64,000 nucleotides of DNA from Altibacter sp. HG106. GTDB lineage: Bacteria > Bacteroidota > Bacteroidia > Flavobacteriales > Flavobacteriaceae. The stretch is taken from contig NZ_JAQQTD010000005.1 in the NCBI RefSeq assembly GCF_028561755.1, positions 310,001 to 374,000 of the forward strand. The letters run 5' to 3'. The notes under the pieces were generated by a model. The model worked only from the letters and a program-made list of their open reading frames with translations, was not told the DNA's origin and searched no databases. Positions within the stretch are counted from its first letter, which is position 1; every line of letters begins with the position of its first letter. A program made the position numbers and the translations under genes. Below, piece by piece: positions 8,835 to 17,861 of the stretch.

Positions 8835-10073
8835 ATGCCTACCATTCTTCCATTTCGTGCGGTACGGCCAACGCGAGATAAAGTGAGCCTTTTAGCGGCA
8901 CGCTCGTATGAAAGCTATACGGAAGCCGAACGGGAATCGCGACTGCGGGACAACCCTTTTTCATTCTTACATATCGTGAATCCCGGATACAAGTATCAAA
9001 AGGAGATCTCGGGTGTAGAGCGCTACCAATTGGTACGTAATCGGTATTTAGAATTTAAAGAGGACGGCATTTTTATTCAGGAGGAACAACCGTGTTATTA
9101 TATCTATAAGATCGTGAATCGCGACGGACTCGAATTTAACGGTATTGTGGGGGCAACACAGGTTTCCGACTACGAAGAAGATCGGGTGAAACGGCATGAG
9201 GATACCATTGAGTTCAAGGAAACCTTGTTCAAACAATATCTCAAGACCGTGGGCTTTAATTCCGAAGCGGTACTCCTCACCTACCCAGACAATCCGTCAC
9301 TGGAAGCCATCATGCAGCAGGTGATGGAAACTCGAGCAGAATACGAATTTACGACCACCTATAGAGACACCCATTATCTATGGTGCATACAGGAACCGCA
9401 AATGGTGGCTAAGATTCAGAACATTTTTTCGCAGATGGAGGCGGTCTATATCGCCGATGGGCATCACCGCACCTCCTCTTCCTATCTGTTGGCTAAAGAA
9501 TGGAGAGAAGAAAACCCAGACCATAACGGAACGGAACCATATAATTATTTTATGAGTTTTCTCATTCCGGAAAGCGATCTGAAGATCTACGAATTTAATC
9601 GGTTGGTAACGGATCTTAAAGGGATGTCGAAAGAAGAGTTCTTGATCGCTCTCGATACGCACTTCCGTATTGAAAAACGTGGCACAGAATATTATAAGCC
9701 TTCGAAGAAACACCACTTTAGTATGTACTTGGACGGTGCCTTTTATTCTTTGTACCTTCGAAAGAGTGCGCACGAATTTAAAAGTGCTCTGGATGCCTTA
9801 GACGCCCACATTTTACATCAGCTTGTGCTGAAGCCGCTCCTGGGGATCACAGATGCCCGAAACGATCAGCGACTCACCTATGCTCATGGAAAAAAAGATC
9901 TGGCCTATGTGAAAACACAAGTAGATTCGGGAGAAGCTGCGGTGGGCTTTGGCTTACTTCCGGTGAGTACCGATGAGATGAAACAAATAGCTGATGAAGG
10001 AGGGATAATGCCTCCAAAAACCACCTATATTGAACCTAAGTTGCGTAGTGGGGTGACGATATATGAATTTTGA
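8835..10073 (+). CDS. DUF1015 domain-containing protein
   Basis: A 412-residue soluble protein of the DUF1015 family. The N-terminus shows the usual FRAVRPTRDKVSLLAARSY block, the middle has the diagnostic IADGHHRT (about residues 206-213), and the C-terminus has FGLLPVSTDEMKQIADEGGIMPPKTTYIEPKLRSG. The conserved HH pair and surrounding acidic residues suggest a catalytic or metal-binding site, but the family's reaction is not established. It starts 8 bases after the dehydrogenase stop and its own stop ends 1 base before the YggS ATG, so it is in the same operon. Confidence 0.9.
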   Translation: MPTILPFRAVRPTRDKVSLLAARSYESYTEAERESRLRDNPFSFLHIVNPGYKYQKEISGVERYQLVRNRYLEFKEDGIFIQEEQPCYYIYKIVNRDGLEFNGIVGATQVSDYEEDRVKRHEDTIEFKETLFKQYLKTVGFNSEAVLLTYPDNPSLEAIMQQVMETRAEYEFTTTYRDTHYLWCIQEPQMVAKIQNIFSQMEAVYIADGHHRTSSSYLLAKEWREENPDHNGTEPYNYFMSFLIPESDLKIYEFNRLVTDLKGMSKEEFLIALDTHFRIEKRGTEYYKPSKKHHFSMYLDGAFYSLYLRKSAHEFKSALDALDAHILHQLVLKPLLGITDARNDQRLTYAHGKKDLAYVKTQVDSGEAAVGFGLLPVSTDEMKQIADEGGIMPPKTTYIEPKLRSGVTIYEF

Positions 10074-10074
10074 C

Positions 10075-10731
10075 ATGAGTATTTCAGAAAATGTAATCGC
10101 TTTCAAAAAACAACTTCCGGAATCGGTGACACTGGTTGCCGTTTCCAAAACCAAGCCTGCTTCAGACATTCAGGAGGCGTACGATAGTGGACATCGAGAT
10201 TTTGGGGAGAATAAAGTACAAGAGATGGAGAGCAAATGGGAAACGCTTCCGAAGGACATCCGTTGGCATATGATTGGTCATGTACAGCGGAACAAAGTAA
10301 AGTATATGGCACCCTTCGTTCATTTGATTCATTCTATTGACAGTCCGAGATTGCTAAAAGAAATCAATAAACAAGGAAAAAAAGCCGAACGCGTCATTCA
10401 GGGGTTACTTCAGCTTAAAATTGCCGATGAGGACTCTAAATTCGGACTTACCGTCGCAGAAGCAGAAACCTTGCTCACTTCCGAAGCCTTTCAGAAATAC
10501 GAACACGTTAAGATCGTCGGACTCATGGGAATGGCAACATTTACCGAGGACACGGAGCAAATTTCCAGAGAGTTTCAACAATTAAAAACTGCCTACGACC
10601 GTTGGAAAGATCGGTACGGGTTTCACACCTTATCCATGGGAATGAGCGGCGATTATACCATCGCGTTAGAAAAAAACACCACGATGGTGCGCGTAGGAAG
10701 TGCCATCTTTGGGGAGCGAAATTATTCGTAA
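10075..10731 (+). CDS. YggS/PLPBP family pyridoxal phosphate homeostasis protein
   Basis: A 218-residue single-domain PLP-binding protein with an alanine-racemase-like barrel. The lysine that holds PLP is in TLVAVSKTKP. DFGENKVQEMESK, WHMIGHVQRNKVKYM, IDSPRL, MGMATF and SMGMSGDYTIALE are family motifs, and the end VRVGSAIFGERNY is diagnostic. These proteins buffer the cellular PLP pool and influence amino acid balance; no enzyme activity is established. I chose the ATG at 10075 rather than the one at 10063, since the latter overlaps the DUF1015 gene and adds only four residues. Confidence 0.95.
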   Translation: MSISENVIAFKKQLPESVTLVAVSKTKPASDIQEAYDSGHRDFGENKVQEMESKWETLPKDIRWHMIGHVQRNKVKYMAPFVHLIHSIDSPRLLKEINKQGKKAERVIQGLLQLKIADEDSKFGLTVAEAETLLTSEAFQKYEHVKIVGLMGMATFTEDTEQISREFQQLKTAYDRWKDRYGFHTLSMGMSGDYTIALEKNTTMVRVGSAIFGERNYS

Positions 10732-10754
10732 CTTCCCGATTAGACAATTGCTAC

Positions 10755-12134
10755 ATGTACGCTATTTTAGATATTGAAACCACCGGAGGAAAGTACAATG
10801 AAGAAGGTATTACCGAAATTGCTATCTATCGATTTGATGGTCATGAGACGGTTGATCAATTTGCCAGCCTCGTCAATCCGGAACGAAAAATACAGCCCTT
10901 TGTTGTAAACCTAACGGGCATTAACAATGAAATGCTGAGAAACGCTCCGAAATTCTACGAGGTGGCAAAACGCATTGTAGAGATTACCCAGGATTGTACC
11001 CTTGTGGCACATAATGCGCAGTTTGACAATAGGATTCTCACCACCGAGTTTGAACGTCTGGGCTTCAGTTTCGACAGAGATACGCTTTGTACGGTAGAGC
11101 TTTCCAAAAAGCTTATTCCCGACCTTCCCTCCTACAGCCTGGGGAAACTCGTCCGATCGTTGGGCATACCTTTAAGCGACCGGCACCGTGCTCAGGGAGA
11201 CGCTAAAGCTACGCTACAATTATTCAAAATGTTATTGAATAAGGATAATGAGAAAGAGATCATTAAAAAAACAGTACGCAAAGATCCGAAACGTCAATTA
11301 GAGCCAAAGTTGCTCGATATGATTGAAGCGGCTCCAACGAAAACAGGGGTGTATTATATGCATCGGGAGGACGGGGAAATTATCTACATCGGGAAAAGTA
11401 AAAATATCCGGAAGCGATTGGTACAGCACTTTACCAGCGACAATCGTAAATCGAAACGCATCCAACTGGAAGTGGCGGCGGTAAGCTATGAAGAAACCGG
11501 CAATGATCTAATCGCTCAGCTCAAGGAGAGTCAGGAGATCAAACAAAACAAACCCACCTACAACCGCGCCTTGCGTCAGACCCTGTTTAAATATCAATTG
11601 CGGTCGCAACTGGATGCAGATGGCTATCGAACGCTTCATATTGAAAAGGCAGACAAACGGAAAGCGGCCATTACCACCTTTACGACCTATCAACAAGCCA
11701 AAAACGTGGTACATCGCATTACGGAAGAATTCGGACTATGTCAACAAAAGACAGGGATTCACAAGACCTCCGGCAACTGTTTCAAATACACCATTAAAGA
11801 GTGTGCGGGGGCATGCATCGGAGAAGAATCACCCGAATCGTATAACGAGCGTGTTTCCGAATTCATAGAAAAGCACAGTTACCACAACAAGGATATGCTT
11901 ATTATCGATAAAGGGAGAAGCGTGGAGGAACGTTCTGTGATCCTTATCGAAAATGGCGCTTACAAAGGTTATGGTTATTACAATTTGAATTATCAGATCA
12001 ACCAACCGGATGTACTTCGATCGATCATCACTCCGATGAAAAACGATCGAGACGCCCAACATATCATTCAAAGTTACTTGCGGAAACACAAAGTTCATAA
12101 AATCGTAACTTTAGATCCGAAACATCAAACATAA
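10755..12134 (+). CDS. DnaQ-type exonuclease fused to a GIY-YIG (UvrC/Cho-like) nuclease domain
   Basis: A 459-residue two-nuclease protein. The N-terminal DEDDh 3'-5' exonuclease has D6 and E8 in ILDIETTGG, HNAQFD (H86, D91) and HRAQGD (H144, D149). After a charged linker, a GIY-YIG domain like the N-terminus of UvrC begins at about residue 196 (TGVYYM, IIYIGKSKNIRKRL). The region after it has cysteines C-x7-C (SGNCFKYTIKECAGAC) as in Cho-type proteins. It should process or repair DNA, with trimming and incision in one chain. It lacks the UvrB-binding and RNase H-like second half of UvrC. The ATG at 10755 opens the exonuclease core. Confidence 0.88.
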   Translation: MYAILDIETTGGKYNEEGITEIAIYRFDGHETVDQFASLVNPERKIQPFVVNLTGINNEMLRNAPKFYEVAKRIVEITQDCTLVAHNAQFDNRILTTEFERLGFSFDRDTLCTVELSKKLIPDLPSYSLGKLVRSLGIPLSDRHRAQGDAKATLQLFKMLLNKDNEKEIIKKTVRKDPKRQLEPKLLDMIEAAPTKTGVYYMHREDGEIIYIGKSKNIRKRLVQHFTSDNRKSKRIQLEVAAVSYEETGNDLIAQLKESQEIKQNKPTYNRALRQTLFKYQLRSQLDADGYRTLHIEKADKRKAAITTFTTYQQAKNVVHRITEEFGLCQQKTGIHKTSGNCFKYTIKECAGACIGEESPESYNERVSEFIEKHSYHNKDMLIIDKGRSVEERSVILIENGAYKGYGYYNLNYQINQPDVLRSIITPMKNDRDAQHIIQSYLRKHKVHKIVTLDPKHQT

Positions 12135-12146
12135 GCGAGCAACACC

Positions 12147-13001
12147 ATGGGGGTTCCGTTAGAAAAACCAAAGAGCGCTTGGCGCAAGCGACTACACGAC
12201 ATTATCTATGAGGCAGACACGCCCATGGGGAAGCTGTTCGATGTGGTCTTACTGGTGCTCATCTTTATTAGCGTGATCTTCGTTATGGTAGAGAGTGTAC
12301 GCGGCCTCCCGGAACATGTGTACGATCTTCTGTATTACGGAGAATGGGTGATCACCATCTTTTTCTCGTTAGAGTACATTGCCCGAATCATTACGGTAAA
12401 GAAACCGTCTTCATACGTCTTTAGTTTCTACGGAATTATTGACCTGTTATCTACCCTGCCACTCTATCTATCGTTTATTCTGGTGGGAAGTAACTACTTG
12501 CTTACCGTACGTGCGCTGCGCCTGCTCCGGGTGTTTAGAATTTTAAAGGTCACTCGATACATAGGCGAATCCAACAAACTGAAAAAGGCCCTGATTGACA
12601 GTCGGCCTAAAATCCTGGTCTTCCTTTTTGCCGTACTCATTGTTTGCATTATTGCCGGAACCTTGATGTATTTGATCGAAGGGGAGGCCAGCGGATTCAA
12701 AAGCATCCCGGTAAGTGTGTATTGGTGTATTGTAACCTTAACCACTGTAGGTTTTGGAGACATTGCCCCGGTCACCCCTTTCGGACAGTTTCTGGCGGCC
12801 ATAATTATGATCATGGGGTATGGAATTATTGCGGTACCCACGGGGATTGTAAGTGCCGAATATACGAGAAGCAGTGATTACGTTCACGTTAATAGCAAGG
12901 CCTGCCCCAATTGCAACGCTCTGCGCCACAGAGACGACGCAAAATTCTGCCATAAGTGCGGAGAAGATCTCTATCCTGAAACTTCAGAAAATGCCTCCTA
13001 A
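12147..13001 (+). CDS. Voltage-gated potassium-type ion channel with C-terminal zinc ribbon
   Basis: A 284-residue six-helix channel subunit. S1 to S3 span about residues 32-115. S4 carries regularly spaced arginines (R122, R125, R128, R131), S5 is about 155-178, the pore loop holds the potassium filter TVGFGD (200-205), and S6 is 213-237. The tail has two CxxC pairs (C253/C256 and C268/C271), a small zinc ribbon in the cytoplasm. Channels of this kind set membrane potential and pass potassium. The ribbon could be a gating or assembly module, which is inference. It overlaps the next gene, miaA, by 11 bases and so is likely co-transcribed with it. Confidence 0.9.
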   Translation: MGVPLEKPKSAWRKRLHDIIYEADTPMGKLFDVVLLVLIFISVIFVMVESVRGLPEHVYDLLYYGEWVITIFFSLEYIARIITVKKPSSYVFSFYGIIDLLSTLPLYLSFILVGSNYLLTVRALRLLRVFRILKVTRYIGESNKLKKALIDSRPKILVFLFAVLIVCIIAGTLMYLIEGEASGFKSIPVSVYWCIVTLTTVGFGDIAPVTPFGQFLAAIIMIMGYGIIAVPTGIVSAEYTRSSDYVHVNSKACPNCNALRHRDDAKFCHKCGEDLYPETSENAS

Positions 13002-13902
13002 ACCGTTACTTATTGCGGTGGTAGGCCCAACTGCGATTGGCAAAACGCGAATCGCTATCGCACTTGCCAAAGCGTTTCAATCGGAAATCATCTCAGCCGA
13101 CTCGCGTCAGTTTTTCAAAGAAATGCGTATTGGAACGGCGGTGCCTACTTCGGAAGAATTGGAGGCGATACCGCATCATTGCATTCAGCACAAATCGATT
13201 CACCAATCGTATAATGTAGGTGATTTTGAAACGGAAGCGCTCACCGTATTAGAGCAACTTTTTCAGCGACATCAAATCGCTATAATGGTAGGCGGCTCGG
13301 GTTTGTACGTAGATGCGGTGGTTAACGGACTCGATCATTTTCCGGAAGTACCCAAAGAAGTCCGTGATGTTCTCATGACCCAATGGAAGCGTGATGGTAT
13401 CGAAGCCTTGCAGCACGAGCTACAGGCCACCGACCCTGACTATTATGAAGGGGTTGATATCAATAATCCACATCGATTAATTCGGGCCTTAGAGATCATT
13501 CGGGCGACCGGACAGCCGTTTTCTTCTTATTTGCATCAAGAGAAGCCCCAGCGACCTTTCGAAACACGCTATATAGGGTTAACGGCTCCTAGAGAAACTG
13601 TCTACGACAGAATTAACCAGCGGGTAGATGCGATGCTTTCCGAAGGACTTATAGAAGAAGCCCGAAAGTTATTTCCATATCGATCGTTAAACGCGTTGCA
13701 GACGGTAGGATACAAGGAATTATTTCAATATTTTGAAGGTCATTGGAGTTTCGACAAAGCGATCGCTGAAATAAAGAAAAATACGCGGCGTTTTGCCAAA
13801 CGACAAGGCACCTGGTTTCGAAAAAATGAAACCATTCAATGGTTTGAACATACGGTAGCGCCAGAGGAAATTGCACATGCTATAAACGAAAAAAACGCCT
13901 AG
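12991..13902 (+). CDS. miaA: tRNA dimethylallyltransferase
   Basis: A 303-residue enzyme that adds a dimethylallyl group to A37 of tRNAs reading codons that start with U. The P-loop is VVGPTAIGKTRIAIALA. SADSRQFFKEMRIGTA is the conserved catalytic segment with the essential Asp. NPHRLIRALEI and LQTVGYKELFQYF, then KKNTRRFAKRQGTWFRK, close the protein. The start is the ATG at 12991, which overlaps the channel gene by 11 bases; the longer frame upstream lies wholly inside the channel gene. A bidirectional terminator overlaps its stop codon. Confidence 0.96.
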   Translation: MPPKPLLIAVVGPTAIGKTRIAIALAKAFQSEIISADSRQFFKEMRIGTAVPTSEELEAIPHHCIQHKSIHQSYNVGDFETEALTVLEQLFQRHQIAIMVGGSGLYVDAVVNGLDHFPEVPKEVRDVLMTQWKRDGIEALQHELQATDPDYYEGVDINNPHRLIRALEIIRATGQPFSSYLHQEKPQRPFETRYIGLTAPRETVYDRINQRVDAMLSEGLIEEARKLFPYRSLNALQTVGYKELFQYFEGHWSFDKAIAEIKKNTRRFAKRQGTWFRKNETIQWFEHTVAPEEIAHAINEKNA

Positions 13903-13920
13903 AATCCAGGCGTTTTTTTT
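13894..13920. terminator. Bidirectional terminator between miaA and the response regulator
   Basis: An inverted repeat (AACGCCT, 7-base loop, AGGCGTT) has A-runs on its left and T-runs on its right, so it can end transcription of both converging units. It includes the miaA stop codon. Confidence 0.85.
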
Positions 13921-13937
13921 ACACTTAACGTTTTCTA

Positions 13938-14654
13938 TTATTGGTCGACTTCATCTTTTACTACCAATCGGAATCCTTCTCCATGGATATTGATGATCTC
14001 AACACCATCGTCTTTCCCTAGATATTTCCGAAGCTTTGCAATATAAACATCCATACTTCTCGAGGTAAAATAGTTATCGTCACGCCAGATTTTGGTAAGC
14101 GCTAATTCCCGTGGCATAAGATCGTTTTTATGCAAGGCTAGCAAACGCAATAGATCATTTTCCTTAGGCGATAATTTTACCGGATCTTCTTTTTTATAAG
14201 TAAGGAAACGAAGCTTAGAATTGAGGTGGAAGTTTCCAATTTCAAACTCGAATTGTTTGCTGTCTGCGATAGAGTCGGTTGCTTTTCGCTGGATGATGGC
14301 CTTGATCTTCATGAGAAGCACCTCACTGTCAAAGGGCTTATTCAAATAATCGTCGGCACCCACCTTATATCCTTTTAGGACGTCTTCCTTCATGGCCTTA
14401 GCGGTTAGGAAGATAATGGGAATATCTTCATTCTTTTCTCGAATTTCTTTCGCCAATGTAAATCCGTCTTTATACGGCATCATTACATCTAAAATACAGA
14501 GGTCGAAATCGTCTTTTTTAAACTTCTCGAAGCCTTCCATTCCGTTTTTCGCATGGGTTACTTCATAGTCGTTCATGGACAAATAGTCCTTTAATACGGT
14601 TCCAAAGTTTGGATCGTCTTCAACCAATAAGATTTTTTTATTCTCAGTTTCCAT
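13938..14654 (-). CDS. OmpR-family response regulator (RprY-like)
   Basis: A 238-residue two-component response regulator. The receiver domain has the acidic pair in LLVEDDPNFG, the phosphorylated aspartate D56 in CILDVMMP, the conserved Thr/Ala in IIFLTAKAM and the Lys in YLNKPFDSEV. The C-terminal winged helix (about residues 135-232) shows KLSPKENDLLRLLALHKND and SRSMDVYIAKLRKYL. It begins 3 bases after the stop of the sensor kinase gene and is surely its partner. It resembles the RprY regulators of Bacteroidota. Target genes are unknown. Confidence 0.93.
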   Translation of the reverse strand: METENKKILLVEDDPNFGTVLKDYLSMNDYEVTHAKNGMEGFEKFKKDDFDLCILDVMMPYKDGFTLAKEIREKNEDIPIIFLTAKAMKEDVLKGYKVGADDYLNKPFDSEVLLMKIKAIIQRKATDSIADSKQFEFEIGNFHLNSKLRFLTYKKEDPVKLSPKENDLLRLLALHKNDLMPRELALTKIWRDDNYFTSRSMDVYIAKLRKYLGKDDGVEIINIHGEGFRLVVKDEVDQ

Positions 14655-14657
14655 ATA

Positions 14658-16220
14658 TTAAGATATTAAGTGTACTTTAATGATAAATGTGCTGCCTTTG
14701 TTCTTTTCGCTTTCCACGTAAATATCTGCATCGTGATCTTTTAAGATACGCTGCACATACGCGAGACCAAGGCCGTGTCCCTTTACGTTGTGTATATCTC
14801 CCGTATGTTCACGGTAGAATTTTTCAAATATTTTTTTCTGTGTGCTTTTGCTCATTCCAAGTCCCTGATCGCGAATCTTAAGTATGATGCTATTCTTGAC
14901 GTTTTCGGTATAAATGTCAATTTTAGGAGGTTCTTCGGAATATTTGATCGCATTATCCAAAATATTGACCACCACATTCTCGAAATGAGAGGGGTTGGCA
15001 AGGATAGAAGATTTCAATGCGCCAAAATGTGTTTTAATATATCCCTGTCTGTCTTCCATGATGAGACTCACATGAGAGATGGCGTCTTCCACAATGTCAT
15101 GTAATTTGATACGCTCCTTAGGTAGGTCTAGTTCGTTCTTTTCGAGTTTCGAAATACGCAACACATTTTCTACTTGCGCGTGCATTCGTCTGTTTTCATC
15201 GCGGATCATCTTCAAATAACGCTCTAAATACTCCTTGTTATCTGTGATCTTTGGGTTCTTCATCGCATCTAACGCCAAATTGATCGTAGCGATAGGCGTT
15301 TTGAATTCATGGGTCATGTTATTGATGAAATCACTTTTGATCTGAGAGATCTGACGCTGTTTAAAGATCTGTGAGAGTGCGCTCGCATAAGCAATGATAA
15401 TCACCGACGTAAACGCCAGCGACAAAACGGCCATTCCTAAAATAGAACTTAGTACCTGCTTCTGCTTATCAAAAAAGTTGACATAAAGGTTATAGTTGTT
15501 TCCGTCCTCTTCTTCACCAAATAAAGGTACCAAATACGTAGTTTCCGGATCTAGTTCAAAATCCTGACTTCGCACGCGAGTAGCGAGACTTTTACTGTAC
15601 ACGGCAAATTCGAAATTGGCGTCTAATCCGCGTTCACTGACCCCTTTTTTAAGTAGGGATTCGATCTCTTCTTTGGTAACCCGTTTGTGAATGGGAAGTT
15701 TGGCAGAAATATTCTTAACAGCACTTTCAAATTGTTTCTTTTCGTATTCGGGTAGCCGTTTAAACGACTCGACGGTCGATTTCGTTCCAGCTCCACCATC
15801 CACGCCATCACTAAAGCGTTGCGTCTTTTTGGAATTGATTATTTTTTTGAATTGTACGCTGTCTAATTCGGAATCTAAAAAACTAGATGATAATTTAAAG
15901 TCTTCTTCGGAAATTCGATCGGTATAAATGATGGTCTCATTATTGTCGTTATTCCGAATGGTGTAAATAAGTTCTGTAATGCTAACATTTTCTGGGGCTT
16001 CAATGCTATCTAATAAAGAGTTGTAAACGTTGTAGTAATCTTCCACCTCTCTATTCCGTACTTTTTCAGCAACATGTAGTAAAATTTGCCGTGCATTGAA
16101 TGAAAACTGATCTTTTTTCTGCTGATATGAATTTCGAATCCAATAGCCCTGAATAAAGATAATTCCAAGCAGGGCCAGACTCATGAGCGCGATCAGTAAA
16201 GCGAATAGCTTTTTATTCAT
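14658..16220 (-). CDS. Membrane sensor histidine kinase
   Basis: A 520-residue inner membrane kinase. Transmembrane helix 1 is residues 6-25, an extracytoplasmic sensor region of about 230 residues follows, and helix 2 is about 256-280. The kinase core has the phospho-accepting H304 in NNMTHEFKTP, the N box NILDNAIKYS, G1 RDQGLGMS and G2 GHGLGLAYV. There is no obvious HAMP domain: the second helix runs almost directly into the H box. The signal is unknown. The gene is followed by its response regulator with a 3-base gap, and lies downstream of coaE with a 77-base gap. Confidence 0.92.
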   Translation of the reverse strand: MNKKLFALLIALMSLALLGIIFIQGYWIRNSYQQKKDQFSFNARQILLHVAEKVRNREVEDYYNVYNSLLDSIEAPENVSITELIYTIRNNDNNETIIYTDRISEEDFKLSSSFLDSELDSVQFKKIINSKKTQRFSDGVDGGAGTKSTVESFKRLPEYEKKQFESAVKNISAKLPIHKRVTKEEIESLLKKGVSERGLDANFEFAVYSKSLATRVRSQDFELDPETTYLVPLFGEEEDGNNYNLYVNFFDKQKQVLSSILGMAVLSLAFTSVIIIAYASALSQIFKQRQISQIKSDFINNMTHEFKTPIATINLALDAMKNPKITDNKEYLERYLKMIRDENRRMHAQVENVLRISKLEKNELDLPKERIKLHDIVEDAISHVSLIMEDRQGYIKTHFGALKSSILANPSHFENVVVNILDNAIKYSEEPPKIDIYTENVKNSIILKIRDQGLGMSKSTQKKIFEKFYREHTGDIHNVKGHGLGLAYVQRILKDHDADIYVESEKNKGSTFIIKVHLIS

Positions 16221-16297
16221 AGCTCAAAAGTAAGATTTTAACATTTAGGCAATGGGGTGTTTAACCAAATGTTAACAAAATCAATAAAACTAAGGCT

Positions 16298-16882
16298 TCA
16301 GGGCATTTTTAACAGCTTTCTATGGAGGGCTTCTACCTGTGTTTTCGTGGCTTCGAGGTCTAGATTTTCAATAACGAAATCGGCTCTGGCTACGCGCTCG
16401 GCATCCGATAGTTGGTGTGCCATTCTAGCTTTAATGGAAGCTTCATCGGTATCATCTCGTTTCAAAACGCGCGCTAGTCTTGTTTCTTTCGGTGCCGTTA
16501 CTACCACGACCGCATCGCACTGTTTATAGGCTCCGCTTTCAAACAATATGGCCGCTTCTTTAATACAATAAGGAGCGTCTAGCGATTGTGTCCACGCTTT
16601 AAAATCGGCTCCCACCGCCGGGTGTATAATTTGATTCAATTGTTCCAACAAGGCAGTATCCTGAAACACTTGTTGTGCGATCCAGGCCCGATTCAAAGTG
16701 TTGCCCTCGTACGCTTCCTTTCCTAGCAATTTGCAAATCTCGTTGCGAATAGCATCAGACGTGTTCATAAGTCGTTTTGCGGCTTCATCTGCGACGTATA
16801 CAGGAATACCTAAGGCTCCAAACATCGTTGCCACGGTAGTCTTTCCGCTACCAATTCCACCGGTAAGTCCGATAATCTTCAT
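16298..16882 (-). CDS. coaE: Dephospho-CoA kinase
   Basis: A 194-residue enzyme for the last step of coenzyme A synthesis, phosphorylating the 3' hydroxyl of dephospho-CoA. The P-loop is GLTGGIGSGKTTVATMF, and VYVADEAAK holds the conserved acidic residue. NQIIHPAV and the lid region with RVLKRDDTDEASIKARM are typical. It starts 11 bases after the YbbR gene stop, so the two share an operon. CoaBC, which works earlier in the same pathway, is encoded in the other reverse cluster of this window. Confidence 0.95.
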   Translation of the reverse strand: MKIIGLTGGIGSGKTTVATMFGALGIPVYVADEAAKRLMNTSDAIRNEICKLLGKEAYEGNTLNRAWIAQQVFQDTALLEQLNQIIHPAVGADFKAWTQSLDAPYCIKEAAILFESGAYKQCDAVVVVTAPKETRLARVLKRDDTDEASIKARMAHQLSDAERVARADFVIENLDLEATKTQVEALHRKLLKMP

Positions 16883-16893
16883 AGCATCACTTT

Positions 16894-17850
16894 TTACTTA
16901 AAGATTAGAAAGTCGATCTTTTTATCTTCAAACTCGACATTCCGCAGCCAATCTGGCTTTTTTAGCAATTCCGGAAGCATAAAGTTTTCATCACGATTTC
17001 GTTTCGAATAGTCACAAACCACAGAAAAATCATTGGCGGTGACCTCCTGAAACTCATTGATGGGAAGGTTCATACGAAGTAAGACGGTTTCCGGAACTAA
17101 CTTCACCGAAACATCTGAGGGCACATTAATTAATTGGATGGGAACTGTTACTTCCTTTTGCACAAACTCGGCCACCTTGAGGGCAACCTTCACCTGCACA
17201 GGATCCCAGGTAACATGTTCGCGTTCTGGTAGGTCCAGGCGAACCGTTTCTGATAGATCGTTGTCTACATTCTGTGCCTCTAGCGGCAACGTACTAACGG
17301 TCCCTAAGGAATCGATAGAACTTTTAGGCGCACGTACCGAAACAGAATCTGGTATCGCATAAGCACTATCAATAGCTTGAAAGCCTTCACGAAATACAAT
17401 GTCGGTCATAGGCATTACGGCCACTTTCTTAGAAATCATTTGGTCGAAGGTGATTTGTACGGAAGTTGGTTGCAGGTTTCGCACCACCACATCACTTCCC
17501 AACTCACGTTGAATCAAGCCTAATAACTGTTCGTTCGATAGCGTAATGCTGTCCTTACCTTGCTCAAAATAGGTGCTCACTGAAACGGGTATTTCAGGGC
17601 GTCTTAGCTTGAATAGCAACAATTTGAACCCATTGGCGCTGATATCAAAAGTGATTTTTTCGGAAGAAGCCTCCGATAATATTACTTCTTGCGGAATGGA
17701 AACATAGGAAAGCATGACGGAGGAGCTGCCATTGATTTCTTTAGAAAATTTGGTAAGAATCCAAAATACAATGGCTAAAATCAAAAAGAAGATGAACACT
17801 CGAGGTTTGGTGTTCTTATAACTTCTGCGCGGCTTTCTTGAGTCCTTCAT
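16894..17850 (-). CDS. YbbR-like domain protein
   Basis: A 318-residue membrane-anchored protein. The basic N-terminus (KDSRKPRRSYKNTKPR) is followed by one transmembrane helix at about residues 18-34; the rest lies outside the membrane. The body consists of beta-rich YbbR-type repeats, seen as strands such as VSIPQEVIL, VQITFDQ, VSVRAPKSSIDSL and VTVPIQLINVP. In other bacteria YbbR proteins bind the diadenylate cyclase CdaA; no cyclase gene is present here. In flavobacteria the gene commonly lies next to coaE, as here. The glycosyltransferase stop lies 11 bases upstream. Confidence 0.85.
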   Translation of the reverse strand: MKDSRKPRRSYKNTKPRVFIFFLILAIVFWILTKFSKEINGSSSVMLSYVSIPQEVILSEASSEKITFDISANGFKLLLFKLRRPEIPVSVSTYFEQGKDSITLSNEQLLGLIQRELGSDVVVRNLQPTSVQITFDQMISKKVAVMPMTDIVFREGFQAIDSAYAIPDSVSVRAPKSSIDSLGTVSTLPLEAQNVDNDLSETVRLDLPEREHVTWDPVQVKVALKVAEFVQKEVTVPIQLINVPSDVSVKLVPETVLLRMNLPINEFQEVTANDFSVVCDYSKRNRDENFMLPELLKKPDWLRNVEFEDKKIDFLIFK

Positions 17851-17861
17851 GAACGCTAAAA

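Noticed and set aside
12853-12990. Longer N-terminus for MiaA
   Set aside because: It lies inside the channel gene in another frame and precedes the normal MiaA start motif.
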